Origin: Nisaea denitrificans DSM 18348
GTDB lineage: Bacteria; Pseudomonadota; Alphaproteobacteria; Thalassobaculales; Thalassobaculaceae
Direction: 5' to 3'
NCBI RefSeq assembly: GCF_000426505.1
Contig: NZ_AUFM01000011.1
Span: 62,001-126,000 of the forward strand
Length of the DNA stretch: 64,000 nucleotides
The notes under the pieces are model-generated. The model was not told where the DNA came from and did not search any database. It saw only the letters and a program-made list of their open reading frames with translations. Of this stretch, positions 1 through 8,180 are shown piece after piece. The translations under genes were made by a program, and so were the position numbers. How positions within the stretch are numbered: position 1 is the stretch's first letter; each line of letters starts with the position of its first letter.

Positions 1-258
1 ACGAGTGGCGAGTTTGATTTGCTGTTGGCCTTCCTTGAGCATCCGCAGCGTGCATTGAACCGCGACCAGCTTCTCGATCTTGCACACGGCAGGTCTAGTC
101 AGGCTTACGACCGCAGTATCGACGTCCAGATCAGCCGGCTTCGCCGCAAGATCGAGGCGAACCCGCAGAGCCCTGTCTTCATCAAGACGGTTCGCAACGA
201 GGGGTATTTTTTCACCGCTACAGTCACAGCCTCACCCATGGCCGGGGATGAGCGATAG
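1..258 (+). CDS. OmpR-family response regulator, C-terminal DNA-binding part (5' cut by window)
   Basis: The reading frame is open from base 1, so the receiver domain lies outside the window. The 85 visible residues form a winged-helix OmpR/PhoB DNA-binding domain. The recognition-helix stretch (RSIDVQISRLRRKIE) is followed by the wing (IKTVRNEGYFF), both typical of the family. The protein should bind promoter DNA when phosphorylated. Its stop codon is 23 bp before a sensor histidine kinase on the same strand, the normal order for a two-component operon, so the kinase is very likely its partner. The signal and targets cannot be told from this fragment. Confidence 0.9.
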   Translation, partial: TSGEFDLLLAFLEHPQRALNRDQLLDLAHGRSSQAYDRSIDVQISRLRRKIEANPQSPVFIKTVRNEGYFFTATVTASPMAGDER

Positions 259-281
259 CCAATCAAGAAGAGAGCCACCCT

Positions 282-1697
282 ATGCGTATACCTTTCTGGT
301 CCCGCCTGCGCCTTGCCCCGCGGATCGCCATTGTCATCGTCCTCACGCTGGTCGCGACAACGGCAACGGACAAGATTATGGGCATGGTGATCGGCATGCC
401 CGACGTCCTGTTTTTTGAGAAGACCTGGCTGGTCGATACAGTGGCCGAAACGGTGCAACGCGCCGAGCAAACCGATGGGGACGAGTGGGTTGTGGTACGG
501 GAGACCCTGCCGGCAGCCCAATGGCTTGATTTCGTGGAGACTGTCGAGCCGTCGATAACCAATCAATGGGAGCAGGATGCATTCGGAATCTTCCGGGAAG
601 ATCTGGCCCGGCGTCTTGGTGTCCCGGTTGATGATGTGCTTGTGCGGACAGTTGATACTGAGGGACCCGAGCGCGCCCTGACACCGATCGTGATCATACT
701 CGAGAGCATTCCGATGTTGATCACCAATCTGATAGACGACAATATCGACAAGATGGTCGTCGAGCATATGCGGATCGCTGTCCGGCTTTCGTCTGGTGGC
801 TGGCTCACGATCTCACCCAAGAGCGACGGGCTGGAAGCTGCCCGCTTCGTCCGTAACCTGCTGGTGCCGATCGCGGCCATTCTGCTGATTTGCGGCCTGT
901 CGATTTGGGTGGCGCGCAGCATTGCGCGGCCGTTGACCGATCTCTCCGCCGCTGCGGAACGTCTTGGCCGGGATCGCGAGCCGACGCTGCTCGGCAATTA
1001 CGGAAGCCCCGAGCTGGAGGCGATCGCGGACTCTTTCAACGAGATGCAGCATGAACTGAAGCGTTTCGTCGACGACCGCCTTCAGATGGTCGCCGCCATT
1101 TCGCACGATCTGCGAACACCGCTGACGCGGCTCCGGCTTTTCGCGGAGTATCTTCCGGATCAAGAGCAACGGCGCATGGTATTGGCCGATATCGGTGACA
1201 TGGAAGCAATCGTCAGCTCGACAATGACCTTCGCAAGCCATCAGCTCAACAAAGAGCGGACTGGTACGGTCGACCTGGCCTCGCTCCTGATCAGTATCTG
1301 CGACACGGCATCCGATGCCGGCGGCACGGTTACGTATGACGGACCGGACCATGCACCCGTTTCCTGTCAGCCGGTGGCCATTCGCCGTGCTTTTACAAAC
1401 CTGATCGACAACGGGTGTAAATACGCGACTTCAGTGCGTGTGACGCTCAGTGTTACCGCTGAATTGGTTCGAGTGACGGTGTCGGACGATGGGCCGGGTA
1501 TTCCCGCTGAACAGGTCGAAGCTGCTCTCCGTCCCTTTGTCCGGCTGGAGGCTTCGCGCAACCGCGATACCGGAGGCAGTGGCCTCGGCCTCACCATCGC
1601 CGATGAGGTTGTTCGTGCTCACTCCGGGATGTTGACCTTTGCGCCGGTAGCACCGCACGGCCTGGAGGTCACTGTGACGTTGCCTCGGCTTTCTTAG
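282..1697 (+). CDS. Two-component sensor histidine kinase (HAMP, HisKA, HATPase)
   Basis: This is an inner-membrane sensor kinase of 471 residues. It has a first membrane segment (about 13-28), a periplasmic region of about 160 residues, a second segment (about 193-211), a HAMP linker (about 212-262) and a HisKA box ISHDLRTPLTRL with the phosphoacceptor at H275. The ATPase domain follows, with N-box residue N377, a G1 motif DDGPGIP (402-408) and a G2 motif GGSGLGL near 431-437. All catalytic motifs are intact. The layout resembles EnvZ/RstB-type kinases, and the gene directly follows the OmpR-type regulator. The ligand is unknown; the periplasmic part has no motif I recognise. Confidence 0.93.
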   Translation: MRIPFWSRLRLAPRIAIVIVLTLVATTATDKIMGMVIGMPDVLFFEKTWLVDTVAETVQRAEQTDGDEWVVVRETLPAAQWLDFVETVEPSITNQWEQDAFGIFREDLARRLGVPVDDVLVRTVDTEGPERALTPIVIILESIPMLITNLIDDNIDKMVVEHMRIAVRLSSGGWLTISPKSDGLEAARFVRNLLVPIAAILLICGLSIWVARSIARPLTDLSAAAERLGRDREPTLLGNYGSPELEAIADSFNEMQHELKRFVDDRLQMVAAISHDLRTPLTRLRLFAEYLPDQEQRRMVLADIGDMEAIVSSTMTFASHQLNKERTGTVDLASLLISICDTASDAGGTVTYDGPDHAPVSCQPVAIRRAFTNLIDNGCKYATSVRVTLSVTAELVRVTVSDDGPGIPAEQVEAALRPFVRLEASRNRDTGGSGLGLTIADEVVRAHSGMLTFAPVAPHGLEVTVTLPRLS

Positions 1698-1913
1698 CGG
1701 CTGTTCTGCCGATTAAGGCTCATTGCGAATGTGAGGAACGGTCTCTGCGATGCCATTTGCCGACCGGGAAGCCTTCCAGGCCGGGGGTGACCGAAGCAAT
1801 TGATGAGTTGGGATTTCTTCCCGGGCTCGGCAAGGAGGAAAGCCGTATAATTTTTGCCGTTTTTTATAAGAAAACCTGAGCTTCACCAAACCGCTTCATA
1901 GTTTGAAAATCTT

Positions 1914-1934
1914 GCAAAAAGCACCGATTTTTGC
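1914..1934. promoter_or_regulatory. AT-rich inverted repeat upstream of the 410-residue unknown gene
   Basis: A 7-bp inverted repeat, GCAAAAA and TTTTTGC separated by seven bases, lies 38 bp before the start at 1973. The intergenic stretch 1698-1972 is otherwise featureless but becomes AT-rich over its last 130 bp, as expected for a promoter. The repeat could be an operator or a weak terminator of the kinase operon; the sequence does not decide. Confidence 0.35.
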
Positions 1935-1972
1935 GCTAATTAGTCAACCTGCAAGCTTTAGGATTCCGCCAT

Positions 1973-3205
1973 ATGGCGAATAATATCAGTGTCGCGCAAA
2001 CCTTCGAACGGCGCGGGACCTGTGTCCCGTTCACGTCGGGGGATTCCCTGCGCCATACACGCGCCCGTCTTTATCAGCACGGAAATGACAGAATCCTCGA
2101 AGCGGTGATCCCGAGTTTCGGCGGTGGCCGGCGTGGCGAGTTGATGGTGGTGCCCTGGAAGGACCTACCTGATTTCGTTCAGATGTCAGACCGGGACAGG
2201 GAGCTGCACGAAGGTATTCCGGGAATTGTCGGCAAGAATGGCATCGACCCGTTGCAGGTGCGCGAGCTTCTTCACAAGGTGAATGCCGCCTATTCAGACG
2301 ATCCGGAAGAGAGAGCCAGGGCGCGCGAGCAGGCCCAGCAGGATAGCGAGGACAAGGAAGTTGTCCGAATGTCCTGTATCGCCCAGTTGATGAAGGAATG
2401 CGGTATCGAACGGGGTGACCCGGTAATGGCGGGCGCTAATACCAAAACGCTGGTCGATCTGATGACCGCCGAAGAGTCACGGACGCATTTCGACCTTGAG
2501 ATGCTGATCGACCGGGTTTTCCTGTTCGCCTCCCAGCGCAGCGGTGTGAGCATCGACAACGTGCGGGAATGGCTGGAACCACTGGTCGGCCTGATCACAC
2601 CGTTCGGAACCGTGAAAGGCACTCAGGCAGACCGCACCAACGGCCACCTGTTCCTCGAACATGTCAACCTGATGGAATTCCGGAAATCCGTCGCCGCCTA
2701 TATGGAGCAGAAGCCGGATGAATACGCTGCGGCAGCGGACGTTTTGCTCGAAGTCGTCGATCAGACCATCCGCTACGTAGATGAGCGGATCGTGACGCTG
2801 GATTCCCTTCTGGGAAGTTTTGCCAATGTTTTCTCCCAGCAGGACACGAATGTTTCCTACCTCATCAAGCTGCGCCGCGATGTGGCCTTTGCGCTTGATG
2901 GCTGGAATGACCTGATCGAGTACTGGACAGAGGCCGATGCACTGGACTGCAAAAAGCCGGACTGTGTTGAAAACCGTGACCGGGCCGTTGCGTATGTCAT
3001 GAATTTCCTGCCGATCATTCCGCATCGGGAACTTCATCCGGAAGACGGTTTCGACAGTCAGGCGAGTATCGAACGCGCCCGCGTGAAGATTGTCGCGGCT
3101 ATGCATTCCTGGTCGACCGAGGAGTTGGACAATGAGCTGGCGCGCCGGGTCGAGAGAGGCCAGAAGAAACATGCCGATGAAGAGGCGGGTCGGCTGATTT
3201 CCTGA
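1973..3205 (+). CDS. Uncharacterised protein, 410 residues
   Basis: I do not recognise a family. The start ATG has an AGGA about 8 bases upstream. The protein is mostly charged and predicted soluble, with no signal peptide or membrane segment. An early stretch reads like a short domain with a GGGRRGELMVVPW motif (about residues 51-63). The rest looks largely helical, with acidic and arginine-rich stretches (for example DDPEERARAREQAQQ) and a lysine-rich C-terminus. Composition and codon use match the neighbours, so it is a real gene and not obviously transferred. It stands alone between the sensor kinase and a convergent exporter, so context gives no function. Confidence 0.8.
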   Translation: MANNISVAQTFERRGTCVPFTSGDSLRHTRARLYQHGNDRILEAVIPSFGGGRRGELMVVPWKDLPDFVQMSDRDRELHEGIPGIVGKNGIDPLQVRELLHKVNAAYSDDPEERARAREQAQQDSEDKEVVRMSCIAQLMKECGIERGDPVMAGANTKTLVDLMTAEESRTHFDLEMLIDRVFLFASQRSGVSIDNVREWLEPLVGLITPFGTVKGTQADRTNGHLFLEHVNLMEFRKSVAAYMEQKPDEYAAAADVLLEVVDQTIRYVDERIVTLDSLLGSFANVFSQQDTNVSYLIKLRRDVAFALDGWNDLIEYWTEADALDCKKPDCVENRDRAVAYVMNFLPIIPHRELHPEDGFDSQASIERARVKIVAAMHSWSTEELDNELARRVERGQKKHADEEAGRLIS

Positions 3206-3223
3206 ACCTGAATGCGGGCTTCA

Positions 3224-3246
3224 GCGGCGTTTCGACTCAACGCCGC
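3224..3246. terminator. Bidirectional terminator-like hairpin
   Basis: An 8-bp GC-rich stem (GCGGCGTT paired with AACGCCGC) with a 7-base loop lies between two convergent genes and overlaps the last codons of the minus-strand DMT transporter. There is no long T-run, so termination strength is uncertain. Its position suits a shared terminator. Confidence 0.5.
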
Positions 3247-4115
3247 CCCGATTGGGGAAACACGACCAGCGCAACACCGATCGCCGTCACCAGAATGCCG
3301 ATTCCGGCAACAGGCGTTATTTCCTCCCCGAATGCGATATATGCCATGACGGCTGCCGTCGGCGGCACAAGATAGAACAGGCTTGCCACCTTCGTGGCCT
3401 GGCCATGTTTGATCAGCGTCATGAGCAGCGAATAGGCCCCGAGCGAGACAACGAGAGAGAGCCAGAGATAGGCGCCGATGAAGGCGGGTGCCGGAACCAG
3501 AACCATGCTTTCGAACAGCGCCGCACCGGTGAGGGTCACGATAAAAGCGGTCGCGCACTGAATGGCGCTGCCGGTGATCAGGTTCATGTCGGTCGCATAG
3601 CGTTTCTGATAGAGCGTCCCGATGCTGATCGAGGCAAGGGCCAGAATCGAGAGTCCGATGCCGGTCATGCTGACGCCGTCGACACTCATCCGGTCAGACA
3701 GCACCAGTGCCATACCGGCGAAACCGACAAAACAGCCCGACCACTGCGGGCGTGTCGGCGGCTCGCCAAGAAAAAGGCCTGACGCAATGGCGGTCAGGAC
3801 CGGCTGAAGCCCGGTGACGAGAGCGACCAGTGCGGACGGCATGCCGCCGTGTATGGCGGTGAAGATGCTTGAGAGATAAATTGCGTGCAGGAAGAAGCCG
3901 ACCACGGCGATATCGAAGACGCCGCGCACGCTCTTCGGCCAGCGGGCGCCGGTAATCAGGGCAATGGCAACAAAGATTGCCGTGACGAGGCCGAACCGGC
4001 TCGCCATGAAGGTGAGTGGCTCCACATGCGACAGGCCGAATTTCGCGGCGATGAATGCCGAACTCCAGAGCACGACAAAGATCACCGGGGCGGCGACCTG
4101 TACGAGTTTGTTCAT
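3237..4115 (-). CDS. DMT-superfamily (EamA) transporter
   Basis: This is an inner-membrane protein of 292 residues with about ten hydrophobic segments in two repeated EamA halves, the usual size and layout of drug/metabolite exporters of the RhaT/YdcZ type. The N-terminal pattern VVLWSSAFIAAKFGL is typical of EamA domains. Its start overlaps the stop of the upstream glycosyltransferase by four bases (ATGA), so the two are probably translationally coupled. Substrates of this family cannot be read from sequence. The coupling suggests a role linked to the glycosylation genes, such as export of a metabolite or sugar carrier, but this is inference. Confidence 0.88.
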   Translation of the reverse strand: MNKLVQVAAPVIFVVLWSSAFIAAKFGLSHVEPLTFMASRFGLVTAIFVAIALITGARWPKSVRGVFDIAVVGFFLHAIYLSSIFTAIHGGMPSALVALVTGLQPVLTAIASGLFLGEPPTRPQWSGCFVGFAGMALVLSDRMSVDGVSMTGIGLSILALASISIGTLYQKRYATDMNLITGSAIQCATAFIVTLTGAALFESMVLVPAPAFIGAYLWLSLVVSLGAYSLLMTLIKHGQATKVASLFYLVPPTAAVMAYIAFGEEITPVAGIGILVTAIGVALVVFPQSGRR

Positions 4116-5380
4116 TCAAGAAAGTCCGGATGGGTTTCCAGATAGCTGTCAGCAAGCCGCGTCCATGGGAGAGCGTAGCCGTATTGGGTCTGATTGGCAG
4201 AGATTGATGATGGGTCGACTGGTTCGCCACCTGCTTCGAGCAAGGCGTGATAGTCGCCACCGATTTCCAGAAACCGTGCCGTAGCTGCCTGATCTTCGAC
4301 ATGCTCACCGGCGAGCGTCCGGTGCATTTCGTCAACCGCTGCGCGGATTTCCTCCGCAGTGTTGTCTTCAATTGAAAACCCGCATTCGCCAAGGGCTTCG
4401 GCGGTTGCGGGGCGAGCAGCTACATGAGCTTCGAGCAAATCCCGGTAGCTGGCCACGCGACCATTATCGGTCTTCCGGTATGTCTTGAAGAGCAGCCTGT
4501 CGCGCTCGTTCATCCACATGCCGCATTGCAGGACGCCGTTCACCTGGAGCTGCGGCACTCCGAGTATCCGGAAGATGGCTTCCGGGCCAGACGAACAGGT
4601 AATGCCAAAATGGGCGCGGGCGATGAACCCCGGATCAAGCAGGGTCGAATATTCGGGGATCCTGCAGACCTCATGATAGTGCGGGTGCTCCAACGTCAAC
4701 GGGATTGAATCACGGACGCCGATGCGCAGGATCCGGTATCCGTTTTCTAAGAGTTGCTCCACGGCCGGCTTATAGGTTTCGATATTGGCCGCGCGAAAGG
4801 CGTGCACTTTCAAGTCGGGCAGAAAATTCAGATCGCGGACATTAAGGACGACGATCCGGTCGGAAGGCGAGATGCCAAGCGATGTCAGGAAATCATTTGT
4901 TGCGGTCGTCACGTCTTGGCTCACTGGGAAGTGACGCGGGCGCCGCCCGGGGGTGTTCAAGACTTTGATATAGTCGTCGAGCAGTCCAGTGGTTCCGCGT
5001 TGATGCCATGTAAGCTTGCCAGCCCGCGTAATGCTGGCCCCTATGTGCCCCATTAGCAGCAAGTCGCCGTCCGTTGTCTCCGCGAGTTTGAAGATGTTCT
5101 CGAGGATTGATCTGAGGCCGAGGCTATGCTGGGCGATGGAGCGGTTCGGAATCAGGAGCACCAATCTGGCATGCTCTTCCCCATAAAGTTCCCAGAAAGC
5201 GTGCGGCTCCATTGCAAAGTGCCCGATGCGCCATGCGAGCGGCAGGATGTGGAGGGCTGTTCGCCCTTCCTGCGCAAGATAGGGGGCGAGGCTTTGGATC
5301 AGCCGGGTGACGCGCTCGGGGGCAAAAACGTTCTTGAGTTCTTCTTCGCTGAGGCGATAGGGACCGGCGGAATCTGACAT
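4112..5380 (-). CDS. TIGR04372-type putative glycosyltransferase (copy 1)
   Basis: This 422-residue soluble protein matches, from memory, the TIGR04372 putative glycosyltransferase family. Hallmarks are a central VVLNVRDLNFLPD strand-loop, an FRAANIETYKPAVEQLLENGY segment, and the later pattern FGITCSSGPEAIFRILGVPQ, which resembles the nucleotide-sugar pocket of GT-B enzymes. It is clearly paralogous to the next gene upstream (5645-6904): long stretches match, including the C-terminal QTQYGYALPWT block. It overlaps the DMT exporter by four bases. Donor and acceptor are unknown. The neighbouring CDP-sugar-type epimerase suggests transfer of a modified sugar to a surface glycan or protein. Confidence 0.82.
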   Translation of the reverse strand: MSDSAGPYRLSEEELKNVFAPERVTRLIQSLAPYLAQEGRTALHILPLAWRIGHFAMEPHAFWELYGEEHARLVLLIPNRSIAQHSLGLRSILENIFKLAETTDGDLLLMGHIGASITRAGKLTWHQRGTTGLLDDYIKVLNTPGRRPRHFPVSQDVTTATNDFLTSLGISPSDRIVVLNVRDLNFLPDLKVHAFRAANIETYKPAVEQLLENGYRILRIGVRDSIPLTLEHPHYHEVCRIPEYSTLLDPGFIARAHFGITCSSGPEAIFRILGVPQLQVNGVLQCGMWMNERDRLLFKTYRKTDNGRVASYRDLLEAHVAARPATAEALGECGFSIEDNTAEEIRAAVDEMHRTLAGEHVEDQAATARFLEIGGDYHALLEAGGEPVDPSSISANQTQYGYALPWTRLADSYLETHPDFLE

Positions 5381-5383
5381 TGC

Positions 5384-5449
5384 TCAGCGCTCATAATAAA
5401 ATGGAGTGGAGCGTGTGAATCCACTCGCACCCGTTATGTAAATGCTCAT
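5384..5449 (-). pseudogene. 21-codon remnant of an NAD-dependent epimerase gene
   Basis: A minus-strand ATG at 5449 opens MSIYITGASGF, then runs for ten unrelated codons to a stop at 5384, four bases before the glycosyltransferase start. The first eleven residues match the start of an extended SDR Rossmann fold and align with MRILVTGGAGF of the intact epimerase at 7976. The sequence just upstream also matches the leader of that intact gene. The simplest reading is that a complete epimerase once stood here and was deleted almost entirely after a tandem duplication. It may now act only as a short translated leader. Confidence 0.7.
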
Positions 5450-5524
5450 GCGTCTGACTTACTTTCCAAAACCTGATCCCGATCCGGATTAACGCAGCCC
5501 CGCGCGCGGGGCAAACGCAAAAGG
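5447..5524 (-). repeat. Duplicated leader, copy A
   Basis: This stretch, directly upstream of and including the start codon of the epimerase remnant, is a close copy of 7974-8050 in front of the intact epimerase. Shared blocks include GTCTGACTTAC, GATCCGG, TTAACGCAGCCCCG and GCGGGGCAAA. It contains a perfect 16-base palindrome (5497-5512) that could form a GC hairpin in the transcript. It probably carries the promoter and 5' leader of glycosyltransferase copy 1. Confidence 0.75.
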
Positions 5525-5644
5525 CAAACAGATAATCCAAACATGCGATTATTGCGAGTGACTGCGATAGTCCGGGATAGTGATTAAGTTGAGCGTTAGG
5601 GGATGATTTGCCGAATTCCGGAGCGCTGATCCTAGTCACAGTAT

Positions 5645-6904
5645 CTATTCGAGAAATTCCGGATGGAAACTTACATAACTATCTGCAAGTTGTGTCCAAG
5701 GAAGAGCGTAGCCGTATTGGGTTTGGCGGCGAGCAACGGATCTGCGATCAGCCGGATGGCCGGTGTTTCCGAGGAAGGCCTGGTAATCGGCACCAATTTT
5801 CAGAAAACGCTGATTGGCGGTTTCGTCGGGACGGTGTTCATTGGAAAGTGAGGCGTCCATCTCGATCACAGCCTCCAGGATTTCTTCGGCGGTGTTGTCC
5901 TTCACCGTAAACCCGCATCTCGCAACATTTTCTACATCGGAAAAGAGAGCTACGCCTTGCATCAACAGAGAGTGAAGTTTCGCCGGTTTGCCATCATTGA
6001 TCGCATGATAGGTCTTGAAAACCAGCTTGTCTTGAGGATTCATCCACATGCCTGATTGCAAGACACCATTTGCCATGAGTTGTGGCACGCCAAGGATGCG
6101 AAATATCGCTTCCGGGCCGGATGAGCAGGAGATTCCGAAGTGCGCGCGCGCGATCAGGCCGGGATCCAGCAAGTCCGTATAGTCCGGCTCCTTCCAGATA
6201 TCGAGATAGCGGGGATGGGCGAACGGTGCATCGACCGAACCGGCCAGGCCGGTGCGCAGGACCCAATATCCCTGATCCAGCAGATACCGTACCGCTGGCT
6301 CGTAAGTTGTAATATCTGCGGTGCGATAGAAATGTGCGTCCTGGTCAGGCAGGAAATTACGGTCGCGGACATTGAGGACGACAATTCGGTCGCGCTCTCC
6401 TATTCCACGCCGTTCACAGAATTCTTGCGCAGCGAATGACACTTTTTCCGGGATGGGGAAATGGCGCGGCTGCCGACCGGCATTATTGAGGAGTTTAATG
6501 TAATCGTCGAGCAGCCCGGCGGGACCGCGCTGGTACCAGGTTAGAGGGCCGACACTGAGAGTTCCTGCATCCATGTGGCCCATGAGCATGGTTTGTCTGT
6601 TGGTCGTCTCGGCGATTGTAACAAAGGGCTCGATTACGGCACGTACGCCCGCGCTGTGGTAGGCACGCGTTGCCGGGGGGATGACAATGATCTGCTGGTC
6701 GTGACTTTCTCTGAACAGCTCCCAGAGTGCATGGGGCTCCATTGCGAGATGTCCGATGCGCCACGCCAGCGGCATGATGTGAGCGACGGATGCTGTTCCT
6801 GACGACAGGTAACCTGAGATCTCGCGGACAAACGCGGTGACGTGCTCGGGTGCGAGGATGTTCGAGAGTTCGTCGCGCCGGCTCGGCTTTTGCTCATCCG
6901 CCAT
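5645..6904 (-). CDS. TIGR04372-type putative glycosyltransferase (copy 2)
   Basis: This 419-residue paralogue of the gene at 4112-5380 has the same hallmarks: VVLNVRDRNFLPD, a TTYEPAVRYLLDQGY segment, FGISCSSGPEAIFRILGVPQ, and the C-terminal QTQYGYALPWT block. Its start lies 10 bp after the stop of the epimerase on the same strand, so the two form an operon. Divergence between the copies is spread along the whole length, which indicates an old duplication with both copies kept functional. The reaction is not known for the family; transfer of the sugar made by the adjacent epimerase is the natural guess. No membrane segment or signal peptide is visible, so it acts in the cytoplasm. Confidence 0.82.
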   Translation of the reverse strand: MADEQKPSRRDELSNILAPEHVTAFVREISGYLSSGTASVAHIMPLAWRIGHLAMEPHALWELFRESHDQQIIVIPPATRAYHSAGVRAVIEPFVTIAETTNRQTMLMGHMDAGTLSVGPLTWYQRGPAGLLDDYIKLLNNAGRQPRHFPIPEKVSFAAQEFCERRGIGERDRIVVLNVRDRNFLPDQDAHFYRTADITTYEPAVRYLLDQGYWVLRTGLAGSVDAPFAHPRYLDIWKEPDYTDLLDPGLIARAHFGISCSSGPEAIFRILGVPQLMANGVLQSGMWMNPQDKLVFKTYHAINDGKPAKLHSLLMQGVALFSDVENVARCGFTVKDNTAEEILEAVIEMDASLSNEHRPDETANQRFLKIGADYQAFLGNTGHPADRRSVARRQTQYGYALPWTQLADSYVSFHPEFLE

Positions 6905-6914
6905 CTGCGGGCCT

Positions 6915-7976
6915 CTATCTCAGCAGAGGTTCCAGCGTCGCGCGCTGGACCTCCAGCCATTCGAAGATATTGTCGAGAAGATCGTCCAGCGTTCGCTTTG
7001 GTCGCCAGTCGAACGTGCGTGAGACCTTGCGGGAGTCTGTCACGAACCAGGGTATGTCCGCCGGGTTTGTGTCGGGATTGCACGCGATCCCGAGGGAGCG
7101 TCCGGATCGCGTGGAGCAGGCGTCCGTCAGCTCTTTGAGCGAGGTTGCATTGTTCGCCCCGCCACCGGCATTCCAGACGCCTGTCGTTGCCTCCTCTGCT
7201 TTGGTGAGCTGAAGGGCAATCAGGTCATACAAATCGTCCACATGCAGCACGTCACGGACCTGGTGTCCGTGACCGCCGAAACCGTTGTAGGACAAAGTGC
7301 CGCCATAGAGATGGCGGGCCGCCCAGAGGCTCATGAAGCCCTGGTCTACCTTGCCCATTTGCCATGGCCCCGCGAGAACGCCGCAGCGGTTGATGATGGC
7401 TTTCAATCCGAAAGCGGCCCGGTATTCCTCAATGAAATGTTCCGAGCTCAGTTTTGTCGTGCCGTAGAGGGAACGGTGACCAGTGAGGGGAAAGTCCTCG
7501 GCGATGCCATATTCTGACCATCCGGGCCCTGCGGCACCTGACGGCAGGACGAGCCGGTTGCATCTCGTTTCGAGTGGAAGCGCGCGCAACAGGTCGATCG
7601 GGTAGACGCGGCTGGTAGAGAGAAACACGAAGGTCGCATCGTGTGTCCTTGCGGCCTCCAGGCAGTTCAGTGTGCCACGAAGATTTGTGTCGATCAGATA
7701 GGCCGGGTTTCCGCCGTATCCGGCCTGGACCGAGGGCTCTGCAGAGCACTCGATCAGCAGGTCCATGGGGCCAAGAGCTGCGATGTCGCTCGGGTCGCGG
7801 ATATCGGCATGCTCGAACTGGACACCTGCCTCGCGCAGCCGCAGCAGGTTCAGCTCGCTGCCGCGGCGTTTCAGATTATCGGCGGCAATCACCTCGGCGC
7901 CTGGATTGTCGCGTTTGAAGGCAAGAGAGAGGTTGGAGCCGACGAAGCCGGCCCCTCCGGTTACGAGAATGCGCAT
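6915..7976 (-). CDS. NAD-dependent sugar-nucleotide epimerase, CDP-paratose 2-epimerase-like
   Basis: This is an extended short-chain dehydrogenase of 353 residues. The Rossmann motif TGGAGFVGS is at 7-15, and the active-site YxxxK lies in SLYGTTKLSSEHF. The segment RCGVLAGPWQMGKVDQGF and the following QVRDVLHVDDLYDL are strongly reminiscent of CDP-paratose/CDP-tyvelose 2-epimerases. The likely reaction is C2 (or C4) epimerisation of a nucleotide-linked sugar in the cytoplasm. It is first in an operon with a TIGR04372 glycosyltransferase. Its leader was duplicated together with its first codons (see 5384-5449). The exact substrate is uncertain, because no CDP-sugar synthesis genes are in the window. 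Confidence 0.85.
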   Translation of the reverse strand: MRILVTGGAGFVGSNLSLAFKRDNPGAEVIAADNLKRRGSELNLLRLREAGVQFEHADIRDPSDIAALGPMDLLIECSAEPSVQAGYGGNPAYLIDTNLRGTLNCLEAARTHDATFVFLSTSRVYPIDLLRALPLETRCNRLVLPSGAAGPGWSEYGIAEDFPLTGHRSLYGTTKLSSEHFIEEYRAAFGLKAIINRCGVLAGPWQMGKVDQGFMSLWAARHLYGGTLSYNGFGGHGHQVRDVLHVDDLYDLIALQLTKAEEATTGVWNAGGGANNATSLKELTDACSTRSGRSLGIACNPDTNPADIPWFVTDSRKVSRTFDWRPKRTLDDLLDNIFEWLEVQRATLEPLLR

Positions 7977-8050
7977 GTGTCTGACTTACGGTTCAAAGCC
8001 TGTCCTGATCCGGCTTAACGCAGCCCCGGGCGCGGGGCAAATGCAAATCG
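7974..8050 (-). repeat. Duplicated leader, copy B
   Basis: The leader of the intact epimerase gene matches copy A at 5447-5524 over about 75 bases, including the start codon. The 16-base GC hairpin is present here as an imperfect palindrome (8023-8038). Similarity stops just beyond the hairpin, which sets one edge of the ancestral duplication. Confidence 0.75.
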
Positions 8051-8076
8051 GAACAATTCATTCTCAGAATGCAATT

Positions 8077-8090
8077 GTATCCCACGATAC
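8077..8090. promoter_or_regulatory. Palindrome between epimerase and IclR gene
   Basis: An inverted repeat, GTATC and GATAC separated by four bases, lies in the divergent region between the epimerase and the IclR-type regulator. Together with the second palindrome at 8146-8155 it is a candidate regulator site, but no motif was tested. Confidence 0.3.
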
Positions 8091-8145
8091 GGAAATCTAA
8101 GATGCCGGAAATCGGCGATCCAACGGACCGGTGTAGGGAACTAAA

Positions 8146-8155
8146 TTGTATACAA
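8146..8155. promoter_or_regulatory. Putative IclR-type operator
   Basis: A perfect 10-base palindrome, TTGTATACAA, lies 25 bases before the IclR-family start at 8181. Its position next to the ribosome binding site and its form suit an autoregulatory operator. Binding by this regulator is inferred. Confidence 0.4.
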
Positions 8156-8180
8156 AAAAGACAGGGAAGATACCGAGTTC

